From an uncultured Veillonellaceae bacterium (lineage in GTDB: Bacteria; Bacillota; Negativicutes; Selenomonadales; Selenomonadaceae): a stretch of 52,968 nucleotides of DNA. The stretch covers positions 1-52,968 of the forward strand of contig CACYDT010000018.1 of assembly GCA_902773295.1 (NCBI GenBank). Reading direction: 5' to 3'. The notes under the pieces are model-generated. The model had not been told where the DNA came from and searched no databases. It was given only the letters and a program-made list of their open reading frames with translations. Positions 1-8,015 of the stretch are shown here, piece after piece (positions within the stretch are counted from its first letter, which is position 1; each line of letters opens with the position of its first letter). The position numbers and the translations under genes were made by a program.

Positions 1-52
1 AGAGCGTGTAAGACGGAACGGCTACGGTCGTGCCGCAGTGCTCAGCGAACCA

Positions 53-86
53 AGAATCCCCTGGCTTTAGCCATGGGGAGTGTCAA
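53..86 (+). mobile_element. Right end of an IS200/IS605-type element (3' end of an omega-RNA-like sequence)
   Basis: A stem-loop (CCCCTGGC-TTTA-GCCATGGGG) followed by AGTGTCAA has the layout of the right end of IS200/IS605 elements, where the 3' part of the TnpB guide RNA (omega/reRNA) lies. An almost identical block occurs at 38513-38545. The differences in the stem are paired (GGC..GCC here, AGC..GCT there), so the fold rather than the sequence is kept. The scaffold would end at 86, and the bases that follow would act as guide in an active system. Any tnpB would lie to the left, outside the window. The seen parts are the hairpin and the second copy; the family assignment is from recall of IS605 ends. 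Confidence 0.6.
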
Positions 87-122
87 GATACTATGATATA
101 TGGCGTTGGGGAGGTGAAGCTT

Positions 123-560
123 ATGCGTATCAAGAGAGTGGCAGCAATATTGGTTGCCATGATGATCATGATGAGTTCCGTTGCCATGGCGGAGAATTTT
201 CAATTTGTGGATGCCAATGGCTCTACCGGTTATTATGTGGATATGGATTCTATTGGTTTTGAGGGCGAGAATATCTCAAGAGCCCGCATTGCCGTCAAGA
301 AGGCGGCAGTGAACCGGATGTTCCTCTATGCAATGCGTTTTGATGCGGGTCCGAGAGCCTACCAGGTTCTTGGCTCCCAGGTGATCGAATATGATACGGG
401 AAAGGTGCTGGAGTCCAAGAACGGCTCGGAGGTATCCCGTCCTTATGGAGTGGCATCCCCGATGAATTCGATTGTGGAATACATTCGTTCCCTGAAACCT
501 GAGGAAAAGCATACGGAAAATATAAGCCAGAATGCAGAAACCGCAAGTCAGAATCCGTAA
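123..560 (+). CDS. Small secreted/periplasmic protein, surface-adhesin-E-like
   Basis: This 145-aa protein starts MRIKRV and has a clear Sec signal peptide: a basic start, then a Met/Val/Ala-rich core ending SSVAMA-EN at about residue 22. The mature part is about 120 residues. It contains a FQFVDANGSTGYYVDMDSI stretch and a later YDTGKVL segment, which recall the surface-adhesin E type of small secreted proteins; that match is weak and from memory. The reading frame is open back to position 30, but that part crosses the IS605 end. The GGGGAGGTGAAG ribosome site just before 123 sets the start. The C-terminus is polar and Asn/Gln/Glu-rich. It is followed after 17 bp by the CDF exporter, so the two may be co-transcribed. 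Function is unknown. Confidence 0.75.
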   Translation: MRIKRVAAILVAMMIMMSSVAMAENFQFVDANGSTGYYVDMDSIGFEGENISRARIAVKKAAVNRMFLYAMRFDAGPRAYQVLGSQVIEYDTGKVLESKNGSEVSRPYGVASPMNSIVEYIRSLKPEEKHTENISQNAETASQNP

Positions 561-577
561 ACCTATGGGGAGAGGCG

Positions 578-1507
578 ATGTGCATGGGAGAACTTGATGC
601 GTTGAAGAAGCGGACTGCCTGGCTGTCTGTTTTCTCCAACACAATCCTGGTGATTCTGAAGCTTTTTGTTGGGCTTTACGTGGGAGCCGTGAGCCTCGTA
701 TCGGAAGCACTTCATTCCGGTATCGATCTCATGGCTGCCTTCATTGCGCTCTGGGCGGTGCGCAAGTCGCTTGCCCCGCCGGATGCGGAACACGACTATG
801 GACATGGGAAGTTCGAGAACCTTTCGGCGGCAGTGGAGGCATTGCTGATCGTTGGGGCTGCTGCCGGCATTGTCATGGAGGCCATGGACAAGTTCCATGC
901 GGCTCAGGTGCCGGAGGCCTTGGAGTATGGCATCGCTATCATGCTGGTTTCCATTCTTGTGAATTTCTTTGTTTCCCGGAGGCTCATCCGCGTGGCCCGT
1001 GAGACGGGCTCCCAGGCATTGGAGGCAGACGGCCTTCACCTGCAGGCGGATATCTGGACATCCGTGGGGGTTCTTCTTGGCCTCCTGCTGATGGAACTGA
1101 CCGGCTGGGCATGGCTGGATCCGGTGATTGCCATCTTTGTTGCGGGCATCATCTTTCGAGCCGGTTGGCATATGGTGCGCGAGTCCACGCTGGAGCTTAC
1201 CGATGCCAGCCTGCCGGAGGAAGAGGAAAGGCGCATGGGAGCCATTATCTCGGCAATTCCCGAGGTGCGGGGGTATCACTGCCTGCGTACCAGGAAATCC
1301 GGGTCTTTCAAGCTGTTGGATGTCCATGTGCTCTTCGATGGAACGATGCATCTTTCCCATGTGCATGCGATTTGCGATGAACTGGAACAGAAACTCCGCG
1401 ATGGGGGATTTGGCACTATGGATGTCCTCCTTCATCCGGAGCCGGTGGAAGAGCATGAGGCTGAGACAAAGGCCTCCCGTTATGAACAGGCGAAAAACGG
1501 AAGATGA
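578..1507 (+). CDS. Cation diffusion facilitator (CDF) metal exporter, probably Zn2+
   Basis: This 309-aa inner-membrane protein exports divalent metal in exchange for protons. It has the CDF layout: six membrane helices in residues ~12-200, then a cytosolic C-terminal metal-binding domain (~205-290). The first metal site is in helix 2 (H46-S-G-I-D50), and its partner is H154-L-Q-A-D158 in helix 5. The conserved HDYGHGKFE loop is at ~72-80. HxxxD paired with HxxxD is the pattern linked to zinc preference in ZitB-type CDFs, whereas FieF has DxxxD in helix 2. The length is normal for the family. ATG 578 lies very close to the GGGGAGAGG site; ATG 584 is an alternative with better spacing. Metal specificity is inference. 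Confidence 0.9.
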   Translation: MCMGELDALKKRTAWLSVFSNTILVILKLFVGLYVGAVSLVSEALHSGIDLMAAFIALWAVRKSLAPPDAEHDYGHGKFENLSAAVEALLIVGAAAGIVMEAMDKFHAAQVPEALEYGIAIMLVSILVNFFVSRRLIRVARETGSQALEADGLHLQADIWTSVGVLLGLLLMELTGWAWLDPVIAIFVAGIIFRAGWHMVRESTLELTDASLPEEEERRMGAIISAIPEVRGYHCLRTRKSGSFKLLDVHVLFDGTMHLSHVHAICDELEQKLRDGGFGTMDVLLHPEPVEEHEAETKASRYEQAKNGR

Positions 1508-1547
1508 CAGGGAGACTGTTGGATGATGGAGGAGTGGATGGAATTTG

Positions 1548-2471
1548 ATGCAGAAATGGATGAGACTGCTCGTTTGTGCGATGTTTCTGGTATCCGGCAT
1601 GGGAATGGTTTCCGCCGGGACGCCTGACAGTCTGCCGGAAAAGCTCGCAATGCTTGAGCAGGATACTTATGGGGCAGAGCAGCCGGGAGCCATCATGGAT
1701 CGGCTGAACCGTCTGGAGAAGGATTACAATGGCAGGCACAACGCAGGCAGCATGATGGTGCGCGTGGATGCGCTTTATGATGAGGTCTATGTCAATGAAA
1801 AGTCCCCGTCGAAGCAGGCGATGCTCAATGCCATCGAGTGGAGCCTGCGGAACGTAGTGAGCAGGAAGCCGGTGCAGCAGCGCATTGACGATCTGGAAAT
1901 GGAGATCAGCGGAAAGAACAGCGAGGGATCCTTCTCCGCACGTATTGACGAATTGGCCGGGCTATCCTTTGGGGCGGATGTCCCGCCGATGGTGCAGGTG
2001 CATGTGCCTGCCGATACGCTGGTGAAGGTTGCGCTGTCGGAAGCTGTCAGTTCCAGGAACATCAAAGTGGGGGATACCGTCCGCTGCCGTGTGGCGGAGG
2101 ATGTGATGGTTGATGGCGCACTGGTGTTCCTGAAGGGCGCGGAAGGGGAAGGCGTTGTGACGAAGGTGAAGCAGGCGAAGAGTTTCGGGCGCAGCGCAGA
2201 AATCCATGTCGATTTCAAGAAGGCGCGGACCGTTGACGGCTCTTATGTGGATACCCTCGTCGGCGAAGCTGCCAAGAGCGAGATGAAGAGGCTGTCCATG
2301 GCAGCGGGAGCCAGTCTTGCGGGAATGGCGCTCGTGGGTCCTATCGGCATTGTCACGGGAATCTTCGTCAAGGGGAAGGACGTGGAATTGCCGGAAGGGA
2401 CGGAGGTGTTCATCCAGACGGGACGCGATGAGACATTGTACGGCATCCGGGCAGAAATGGCGGCGCAGTGA
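1548..2471 (+). CDS. Secreted protein with short helical repeats and a C-terminal beta domain
   Basis: This 307-aa protein starts MQKWMRLLVCAMFL, a signal peptide ending near VSAG (residue ~24). Residues ~25-140 hold three diverged units of about 35-45 residues: LEQDTYG..PGAIMDRLNRLEKDYNG, MMVRVDALYDEVY and ..QRIDDLEMEISGKNSEGSFSARIDELAG. The C-terminal half (PADTLVKVAL.., KGAEGEGVVTKVK, GRSAEIHVDFKKARTVDG) looks like a beta-barrel or OB-like fold with a Gly-rich helix (MALVGPIGIVTGIF) near 250-265. I do not recognise a named family. A TTG codon directly precedes the ATG. The stop codon lies in the stem of the terminator that ends the transcript. It is probably periplasmic or outer-membrane associated. 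Confidence 0.75.
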   Translation: MQKWMRLLVCAMFLVSGMGMVSAGTPDSLPEKLAMLEQDTYGAEQPGAIMDRLNRLEKDYNGRHNAGSMMVRVDALYDEVYVNEKSPSKQAMLNAIEWSLRNVVSRKPVQQRIDDLEMEISGKNSEGSFSARIDELAGLSFGADVPPMVQVHVPADTLVKVALSEAVSSRNIKVGDTVRCRVAEDVMVDGALVFLKGAEGEGVVTKVKQAKSFGRSAEIHVDFKKARTVDGSYVDTLVGEAAKSEMKRLSMAAGASLAGMALVGPIGIVTGIFVKGKDVELPEGTEVFIQTGRDETLYGIRAEMAAQ

Positions 2472-2511
2472 AAAGCGGCATCCTTGGGATGCCGCTTTTC
2501 ACTGTTTTTTT
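2467..2511 (+). terminator. Rho-independent terminator
   Basis: A perfect 17-bp stem (AGTGAAAAGCGGCATCC with its complement) closes a 3-nt TTG loop and is followed by G and seven T. It begins inside the last codons of the secreted repeat protein. The convergent diguanylate cyclase ends at its foot, so it separates the two transcripts. Confidence 0.95.
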
Positions 2512-4567
2512 ATGGATTTCCTATGCGGAAACCGTCTCGGCCGTGCTTCTTCACATGGTAAAGAGCATTGTCCGCTGCCTTGAACAGGGATGGGTAGTCT
2601 GTTCCGTGCAGGGGCGCAATGGCAATCCCGATGCTGGCCGTGATTGCGGTCGGCTCTCCGTTGACATGGATTTCACGAGCTGCCTGCCAGATTGCTTGGG
2701 CTTTTTTCTTGATGATATCCTCCGTCAGATTCCCCTCGATCATGAGGACGAACTCGTCCCCGCCGAACCGTCCGGCAAAATCCTCCGCACGGCAGAGGCT
2801 CTTGAGCCGGAAGGCGAATTCCGCAAGGATTTGGTCGCCGAACTGGTGTCCGAAGGTGTCGTTTGCCTCTTTGAAATGATCCAGATCGATGATGTAGAGA
2901 GCAACTTGCCTGCCATCCGGAAGCTCCCGGCATCGTTGTTCGCAAAGCTGCTCCATGGTGGCCTTGTTGTAGAGGCGGGTCAGATCATCGATCTCCGATT
3001 TCGTGCGGTAATTGTCCCTTGCGATGCGCAGGCACTTCACATCATGAAGGGCAGCGGAAAGCTCCTCGTTCTTTTTCCTCAGCAAATCGTTCTGGCATTC
3101 CTGTTCCGTTTTCGCATGTGCAAGGTTTTCCGTGTAGGTTTTCAGGCTGGCCGTCATGTCGTTGAAGCAGTTGGCCAGATGCTCGATCTCGTCCCCGGTG
3201 TCGATGTGGATTTTCTTGTCCAGGTTGCCGGCGGCGATTTCCCGCACACCGTCGCTGAGGATATGGATAGGATCCACAAAGCGGTCGGACAACTTTTTGC
3301 CAACGAGGAACACGGCTCCCAGGAGCCCAAGCACGAGAATGGATGCCATTGCCATGGTGTTCAGCATGTGATTGTCCAGAAGGTGGATATTGTCCTTGGT
3401 CGACTGCCGGATCAGCGCATGGTTCCAAGCAACGGGAGCCATGGCATCATCCTTCGCGATTGCGGCTACGAAACTCCAGCCGGTGTGCCTGATGGGGGCA
3501 AAGGCCAGATAGTAATGTCCTCCGTCGATGTCGATATCGGCAACTCCGTTCCCTCCGGATACCATGTCCGCAACCGTATCTGCGAGCGCTGTATTTTCCG
3601 ATTGGCGGAGGTCGGTCTCCAGATCGACGGAGAGCGTCTTCAGCGGATGATAGTTTTTTTGGTTTGAGAATGCGATCACGTGCCCTCGTTCGTCAATGAC
3701 ACAACAGAAGCCCATATTGTGCAGATTGACTCTGTCCACGATATGGCCAAGGCCCTTCAGCGTGGATTGCAGGCAGGCGACGCCCTCGAGTTCCCCGTTC
3801 TCGTCATAATAGGGGAGCGCGCAGAAGATGCCGAGTTTCTTGCTGAAGACGAACTGCCTGACGGGGGTGAAGACGAGGTCGCGTTTTTCTGCAGCCAGGC
3901 GGTACCAGTCACTGGCGAGGGCATCGTAGAAGATGTCCGGGGGGTTGTATTCCTCCGGGCTTGTTTCGAGCTTGTTGTCCACCGAAAGCGTGTAATTGTG
4001 CCGTGATGCCACGAAGATGGAATCGATGATGGGATCGCATTCGACAATCCCCAGCAGGACATCCCGGATGTTCGCGGACATGCGGATTTCGGGTTCCAGA
4101 GCCTTTGCATCGACCGTTGGCGCATATTGCAGGTAAAAAACAATCTTTCCGGCTCCCGAAGCCGGGGGCTCCCCAACGTTCTGCGGAAGAAAGTCCTGTG
4201 GGGTGGCATGGATCTTCTGCATGGTTGCCGCTGCCAAGCGCACGGGTTTTTCCATGGCGGCCAGGCGCTGGTCGATATCAGCGGCCTTGTCCGACGCGAT
4301 GTCGATGAGTTCTTTTCTTTTTTGTTCTTCCAGCAGGCCGGAACTGTTGAGGTCGGACTGGTATCCGATTTCGCCGCCGTAACGGATTGCCATGTTCCGT
4401 GCGCCGAACATTCCGTAGAACATGATGATGCTCATGACCAGCAGGGTGGCGATGCTGATGGAAAGGACACTCAGTGTCATTTTCTTCCGGATGTTCATAC
4501 GGAAATTCCTGTCCGGAAGCTCGCGGATCCATAGCATCTTTTGGCGTAGTTTGTGCATGGGAGCCAT
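2510..4567 (-). CDS. Membrane diguanylate cyclase: dCache-type sensor, HAMP, GGDEF
   Basis: This 685-aa inner-membrane enzyme is predicted to make cyclic di-GMP from two GTP. A first membrane helix (~32-53) is followed by a large periplasmic sensor (~54-360) of the Cache type, a second helix (ASILVLGLLGAVFLVG), and a HAMP linker (RFVDPIHILSDGVREIAAGNLDKKI.., written here only as its landmark DPIHILSDG and GNLDKKI). A short coiled coil leads into the cyclase domain. The active site GGDEF is intact at 602-606. An inhibitory I-site R593-A-E-D596 sits exactly five residues upstream, so product feedback is expected. The ligand of the sensor cannot be read. ATG 4567 is used; an in-frame Met eight codons before the first helix (MNIRKKM) is an alternative. 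Confidence 0.93.
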   Translation of the reverse strand: MAPMHKLRQKMLWIRELPDRNFRMNIRKKMTLSVLSISIATLLVMSIIMFYGMFGARNMAIRYGGEIGYQSDLNSSGLLEEQKRKELIDIASDKAADIDQRLAAMEKPVRLAAATMQKIHATPQDFLPQNVGEPPASGAGKIVFYLQYAPTVDAKALEPEIRMSANIRDVLLGIVECDPIIDSIFVASRHNYTLSVDNKLETSPEEYNPPDIFYDALASDWYRLAAEKRDLVFTPVRQFVFSKKLGIFCALPYYDENGELEGVACLQSTLKGLGHIVDRVNLHNMGFCCVIDERGHVIAFSNQKNYHPLKTLSVDLETDLRQSENTALADTVADMVSGGNGVADIDIDGGHYYLAFAPIRHTGWSFVAAIAKDDAMAPVAWNHALIRQSTKDNIHLLDNHMLNTMAMASILVLGLLGAVFLVGKKLSDRFVDPIHILSDGVREIAAGNLDKKIHIDTGDEIEHLANCFNDMTASLKTYTENLAHAKTEQECQNDLLRKKNEELSAALHDVKCLRIARDNYRTKSEIDDLTRLYNKATMEQLCEQRCRELPDGRQVALYIIDLDHFKEANDTFGHQFGDQILAEFAFRLKSLCRAEDFAGRFGGDEFVLMIEGNLTEDIIKKKAQAIWQAAREIHVNGEPTAITASIGIAIAPLHGTDYPSLFKAADNALYHVKKHGRDGFRIGNP

Positions 4568-4633
4568 CTCTTCTTTCCGATTGGGAATATACGTTGATAC
4601 GTTCGAATCCTTCTCGTTTGCATTTGCGACAAT

Positions 4634-4663
4634 AGTATATCACATCCGAGCAAGTGAAAACAA
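4634..4663 (-). promoter_or_regulatory. Promoter of the diguanylate cyclase
   Basis: On the minus strand there is TTGTTT (4663-4658), an 18-bp spacer and TATACT (4639-4634). A TG dinucleotide one base before the -10 gives it an extended -10. Transcription would begin about 60 bp ahead of the cyclase start. Confidence 0.55.
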
Positions 4664-4687
4664 CGGATGGAATATGAAGTTTTCTTT

Positions 4688-4876
4688 AGGAACTGGTAAC
4701 AAATAAATTTTAAGATAGGACGAAGGATACATCTCCATAGGCTGGGCGGAGGAAGGAGTCATAGCGGTGCTATGTCGACTGGCTGATGTGCCGGTGGCGA
4801 AGAATTGACCGACCGACAACGACGCATATGGAGATGTAGACAAGTCAAATCTAAAATTTATTTATGAACAGTTCCT
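4688..4876. mobile_element. MITE-like element with imperfect terminal inverted repeats
   Basis: The two ends are imperfect inverted repeats of about 29 bp, both starting AGGAACTG and sharing AAATAAATTTTA. Just inside them a second inverted pair, TACATCTCCATA (left) and TATGGAGATGTA (right), extends the fold. The 189-bp unit could therefore form one long hairpin. The middle is GC-rich with a small palindrome, CATAGCGGTGCTATG. There is no credible gene inside: the short ORFs that cross it follow from the palindrome. No clear target duplication is visible. It lies between the divergent cyclase and LptD-like genes. Confidence 0.7.
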
Positions 4877-4907
4877 TAATAGCAAAACTTGAATCCCCGC
4901 AGGGGAC

Positions 4908-4948
4908 TAGCTTTCGCATCGCAATTGCGTTATAATATCTCCTATAAT
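4908..4948 (+). promoter_or_regulatory. Candidate promoter(s) of the LPS core operon
   Basis: Two perfect TATAAT hexamers lie at 4931-4936 and 4943-4948, just before the LptD-like gene. The only -35 match at 17 bp for the first is poor (TAGCTT, 4908-4913). GCAATTGC forms a small palindrome directly upstream, and CCCCGCAGGGG forms a short hairpin at ~4895. The operon promoter is probably here, but the exact hexamers are uncertain. Confidence 0.4.
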
Positions 4949-4985
4949 GTACTATTGGATACTAAAAGATAGGGGATATTTCTTG

Positions 4986-6536
4986 ATGGAAAAGAGGGCA
5001 AAGCTCCTGGCAGTCCTGGCGGCCGCCATGCTTTTGTCGCCGTCTTATGCTCTGGCAGAGCATAAGACGAGCACGGACACGGGAGCCGATGTATTGGATT
5101 TCATAGAGAACCAGCGCCGCTTGGAAAGGGAGCAGGCATTGACGGAGGAACAGGAAAAGCTGCTGGAGGATGCGCAGTATATCAAGGATCATCTGCGGAA
5201 GCCTCTGGATCCCTCTAAGCCGATGCCTACGATCTTTGAAGGCGACGATCTCATGTACGATCAGAATACGGGGGAATTCATTGCCAAGGGCAAGGTGCAT
5301 ATCGTCCAGATGGATGCCCATCAATTCGATACGCCGGAAGACGGCGTGATTCGGGGCAATACCATTGAACAGGAAATCGAGATCCCGGGCAAGGCTCATG
5401 TCCTGCAGATGACGCAGGATCAGTCCCGCATCACCATGGACGGCTACAACACGTTCTATCGCTATGGCGACAAGAGCGGAACCATGGAAGAAGCCGTCGG
5501 CAAGGTAGACCGGCAGTATGTTACCGGCAAGCGCTTCGAATTCTATCCGGATCGTGTGGTCGTTTATGACGGGACGGCGACGAAGTGCAGTGCGAAGGAA
5601 CCGGACTATCATCTGAGCGCGGACAGGATTACGATTTGGCCGAACGACAAAATGATCATGGAGAACGTGAAGTTCTGGCTGAAAGGCACTGTGATCTATC
5701 AGGAGGCAAGAAGGGAACAGGATCTCCGTCCGGACGCAAAAGGCCCGCAATATCCGAGAGTCGGGTACAGCAAGGATGAGGGACTTTGGATCACCCAGAC
5801 CTTCGACCGCAATCTCCGGAAGAATGTGGATGCCTCCCTCCGCCTGTACTGCAGCACAAAGAACGGGGGGCGCAGCAATGGGGAGCTGAAGTGGAGCAAT
5901 GCCGGTTCCACCTATCGCGTGCTCTATGGATATTATAATGATCTGGATGATAACTGGGTCAAGAGGAATCCGTCGTTTCGGTACGGATACGGGAACCGCA
6001 TCGGGAACACTGCGTTTTCCTACACCGTGGATTGCGAGATCGGCAGATGGAAACGCATGAAGAAGGATGAACCGCCCGTTTCCAGCACGCACCGTTACTA
6101 CAGGGTGGGCTTGTCAAGGGATATCCTTGCGCTGCCGGGGAAGTGGTTTTTGCTCTGGAACGGCGGCTACGAGATCGTGCAGGAAACCTATAACAACAGC
6201 ACGGTGAAAGGCTTTGACTGGACGCTGTCGGCAGTGAAGATGTTTGATGACCGCTGGACGGCCTACACGACATATGCATACTCTGCCGTGAACAAGGGGA
6301 ATTCTCTGTTCGATTATGGGATCAATGATATCGGGAAGGCACTCAAGACAGGGTTCAGCTATCGTTTCAGCGACAAGGACCGCGTGGTCTGCGGCATCCA
6401 GTACGATGTGAAGAACAAGACGCTCAAGGACGTGGACTATTACTGGTTCCACGATATCCATTGCTCCCAGCTCATCCTGCGCTATCGGGCGAAGCGGCAT
6501 AGTTGGCAGGTCAGATGGGAGTTCATTCCGTGGTGA
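4986..6536 (+). CDS. LptD/OstA-like outer-membrane LPS assembly protein
   Basis: This 516-aa protein starts MEKRAK with a signal peptide (LLAVLAAAMLLSPSYALA, cleaved near residue 25). A charged helical stretch (~35-75) is followed by an OstA/LptA-like beta region: FEGDDLMYDQNTGEFIAKGKV, where D-D-L-x-Y and xAKGKV are typical. The second half consists of alternating aromatic/polar strands (..FSYTVDCEIGRW.., ..YTTYAYSAVNKG..) and ends in RWEFIPW, whose final aromatic residue fits an outer-membrane barrel. It is shorter than proteobacterial LptD (~780 aa). In this family the role would be insertion of LPS into the outer leaflet, and its place at the head of the core operon agrees. The frame is open to 4947, but the site before 4986 is better placed. 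It overlaps the next gene by one base. Confidence 0.75.
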   Translation: MEKRAKLLAVLAAAMLLSPSYALAEHKTSTDTGADVLDFIENQRRLEREQALTEEQEKLLEDAQYIKDHLRKPLDPSKPMPTIFEGDDLMYDQNTGEFIAKGKVHIVQMDAHQFDTPEDGVIRGNTIEQEIEIPGKAHVLQMTQDQSRITMDGYNTFYRYGDKSGTMEEAVGKVDRQYVTGKRFEFYPDRVVVYDGTATKCSAKEPDYHLSADRITIWPNDKMIMENVKFWLKGTVIYQEARREQDLRPDAKGPQYPRVGYSKDEGLWITQTFDRNLRKNVDASLRLYCSTKNGGRSNGELKWSNAGSTYRVLYGYYNDLDDNWVKRNPSFRYGYGNRIGNTAFSYTVDCEIGRWKRMKKDEPPVSSTHRYYRVGLSRDILALPGKWFLLWNGGYEIVQETYNNSTVKGFDWTLSAVKMFDDRWTAYTTYAYSAVNKGNSLFDYGINDIGKALKTGFSYRFSDKDRVVCGIQYDVKNKTLKDVDYYWFHDIHCSQLILRYRAKRHSWQVRWEFIPW

Positions 6537-7537
6537 TGGGAAGGACTCATGTGAAAAAGGGACTGAATGAAATCATCGATGCCATGCAGGGACAAAGCAT
6601 CCTTGTCATCGGCGACATGGTGGCGGATATTTACCTGGACGGGAGAATTTCCCGTATTTCCCGCGAAGCTCCGGTGCTGGTTCTGGAGCAGGCGGGGGAG
6701 AAAATCGTGGCCGGGGGCGCAGCCAATGTGGTGAACAATGTGGCGACCCTTGGGGGGAAAGTCTTTGCCGTTGGGATCCTGGGAAAGGATCACAGCGCGG
6801 ATGGCTTGAGGAAGATATTGACCGGCAATGGAGCGGATACCGAAGGGATGTTCTCGGACGAATCGCGTCCCACCATCTCCAAGACGAGGATCATTGCGGG
6901 CGGGCGCGCTACCGTGAGCCAGCAGATCGTGCGCATTGACCATGAGAGCAAAGAGCCGGTTCCCCCTGCGATGGAAGAGAAGCTCCTGGATTATATCGAC
7001 AGGGTTCTTCCCCGGGTGCAAGGCATTGTCATGAGCGATTATGGCGCGGGCACCGTCACGAAGAACATCGAGGAAAAGCTGATAGCTTACAGCCGTGCCC
7101 ACGGAATCCCGAGCATGGTGGATTCCCGCTATGAGATCCGCCGCTTCAAGGGTGTGGGCTATGTGAAGCAGAATGATGCGGAACTGGCCTCGGCCGTGGG
7201 CAGGGAACTTCGGACGGAAGAAGACCTGAGACAGGCAGGCCGGCAGCTCCTTCGGGAACTGGATGCGGATGGCGTCCTTGTGACGCGGGGGGAAAGGGGC
7301 ATGACCCTTTTCGAGAGGAACGGCGCCATCCATGATATTCCCGTGTCGGACAAAAGCGAGGTCTATGATGTTTCCGGCGCAGGAGATACCTGTGTCTCCA
7401 CGGTCATCCTAGCTCTGGCGGCAGGAGCGGAGCCTGTCCGGGCTGCGGAGCTGTCGAACTTCGCTTCGGGCATCGCTGTGCGGAAGCTGGGAACGGCGAC
7501 GGTGAGCAGCGGGGAATTGCGGAAGGTGGTGCGCTGA
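6536..7537 (+). CDS. Divergent RfaE1-type sugar kinase (PfkB family)
   Basis: This 333-aa PfkB-family kinase is predicted to phosphorylate D-glycero-D-manno-heptose 7-phosphate at C1. The substrate loop RISREAPVLVLE and the glycine pair AGGAANVVNN are near residues 40-65. The C-terminal ATP/anion-hole motif DVSGAGDT is intact. It differs from the canonical copy at 12358: it lacks the VDPKG..TPN block and has VDSRYEIRRFKG..VKQND instead, and it has TVSQQIVRID for the usual QQxxRLDFE. It may be a second heptokinase or act on a related sugar. GTG 6551 has a better placed GGGAAGGA site and is an alternative start. The rfaE2 gene follows after one base. Confidence 0.8.
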   Translation: MGRTHVKKGLNEIIDAMQGQSILVIGDMVADIYLDGRISRISREAPVLVLEQAGEKIVAGGAANVVNNVATLGGKVFAVGILGKDHSADGLRKILTGNGADTEGMFSDESRPTISKTRIIAGGRATVSQQIVRIDHESKEPVPPAMEEKLLDYIDRVLPRVQGIVMSDYGAGTVTKNIEEKLIAYSRAHGIPSMVDSRYEIRRFKGVGYVKQNDAELASAVGRELRTEEDLRQAGRQLLRELDADGVLVTRGERGMTLFERNGAIHDIPVSDKSEVYDVSGAGDTCVSTVILALAAGAEPVRAAELSNFASGIAVRKLGTATVSSGELRKVVR

Positions 7538-7538
7538 A

Positions 7539-8015
7539 ATGCTGGTTGCGAGGAAGGATATAGGGATGTTTTGCGATATTCTCCGCAGGGGCGGGAAGCG
7601 CATCGTGTTCACGAATGGCTGCTTCGATCTCCTGCATGCGGGGCATGTCCGATATCTCGCAAAGGCACGCTCCTTCGGTGATTGTCTGGTGCTTGGCCTG
7701 AACACGGATGAATCCGTGCGCCTCCTGAAGGGGCCTTCCCGCCCCATCAACAGGGAAGAGGATCGGGCAGAGGTCGTTGGGGCATTGGAATCCGTGGACT
7801 ATGTCGTGCTCTTTGGGGAACGGACCGCAGAGGCACTCATCGCCGAAGTGAAACCGGATGTCTATGTCAAGGGCGGGGACTATACTCTGGAAACCCTGCC
7901 GGAGGCGAAAATTGTCGGGAGCTATGGCGGCAGGGTGGAATTCATTGCCATGGTGGAAGGGCGTTCCACCACCAATGTCATAGCGAAGATTCAGCAGGAG
8001 AGCGATGGGAAATGA
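7539..8015 (+). CDS. rfaE2: RfaE2: D-glycero-beta-D-manno-heptose 1-phosphate adenylyltransferase
   Basis: This 158-aa cytosolic nucleotidyltransferase joins AMP from ATP to heptose 1-phosphate, giving ADP-D,D-heptose. The cytidylyltransferase-like signature FTNGCFDLLHAGHV at residues ~24-37 contains the nucleotide-binding HxGH. DVYVKGGDYT and the late GRSTTN motif are also present. In E. coli this domain is the C-terminal half of HldE; here it is a stand-alone gene directly after the divergent kinase. It overlaps the next gene by four bases (ATGA), so translation is probably coupled. Confidence 0.93.
   Translation: MLVARKDIGMFCDILRRGGKRIVFTNGCFDLLHAGHVRYLAKARSFGDCLVLGLNTDESVRLLKGPSRPINREEDRAEVVGALESVDYVVLFGERTAEALIAEVKPDVYVKGGDYTLETLPEAKIVGSYGGRVEFIAMVEGRSTTNVIAKIQQESDGK

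Noticed and set aside
2468-3667. 399-codon plus-strand frame over the diguanylate cyclase
   Set aside because: It begins in the terminator and is antisense to a gene with an intact GGDEF domain.
4640-4843. 67-codon minus-strand frame within the MITE-like element
   Set aside because: It follows from the palindromic structure. No start signal or family resemblance was seen.
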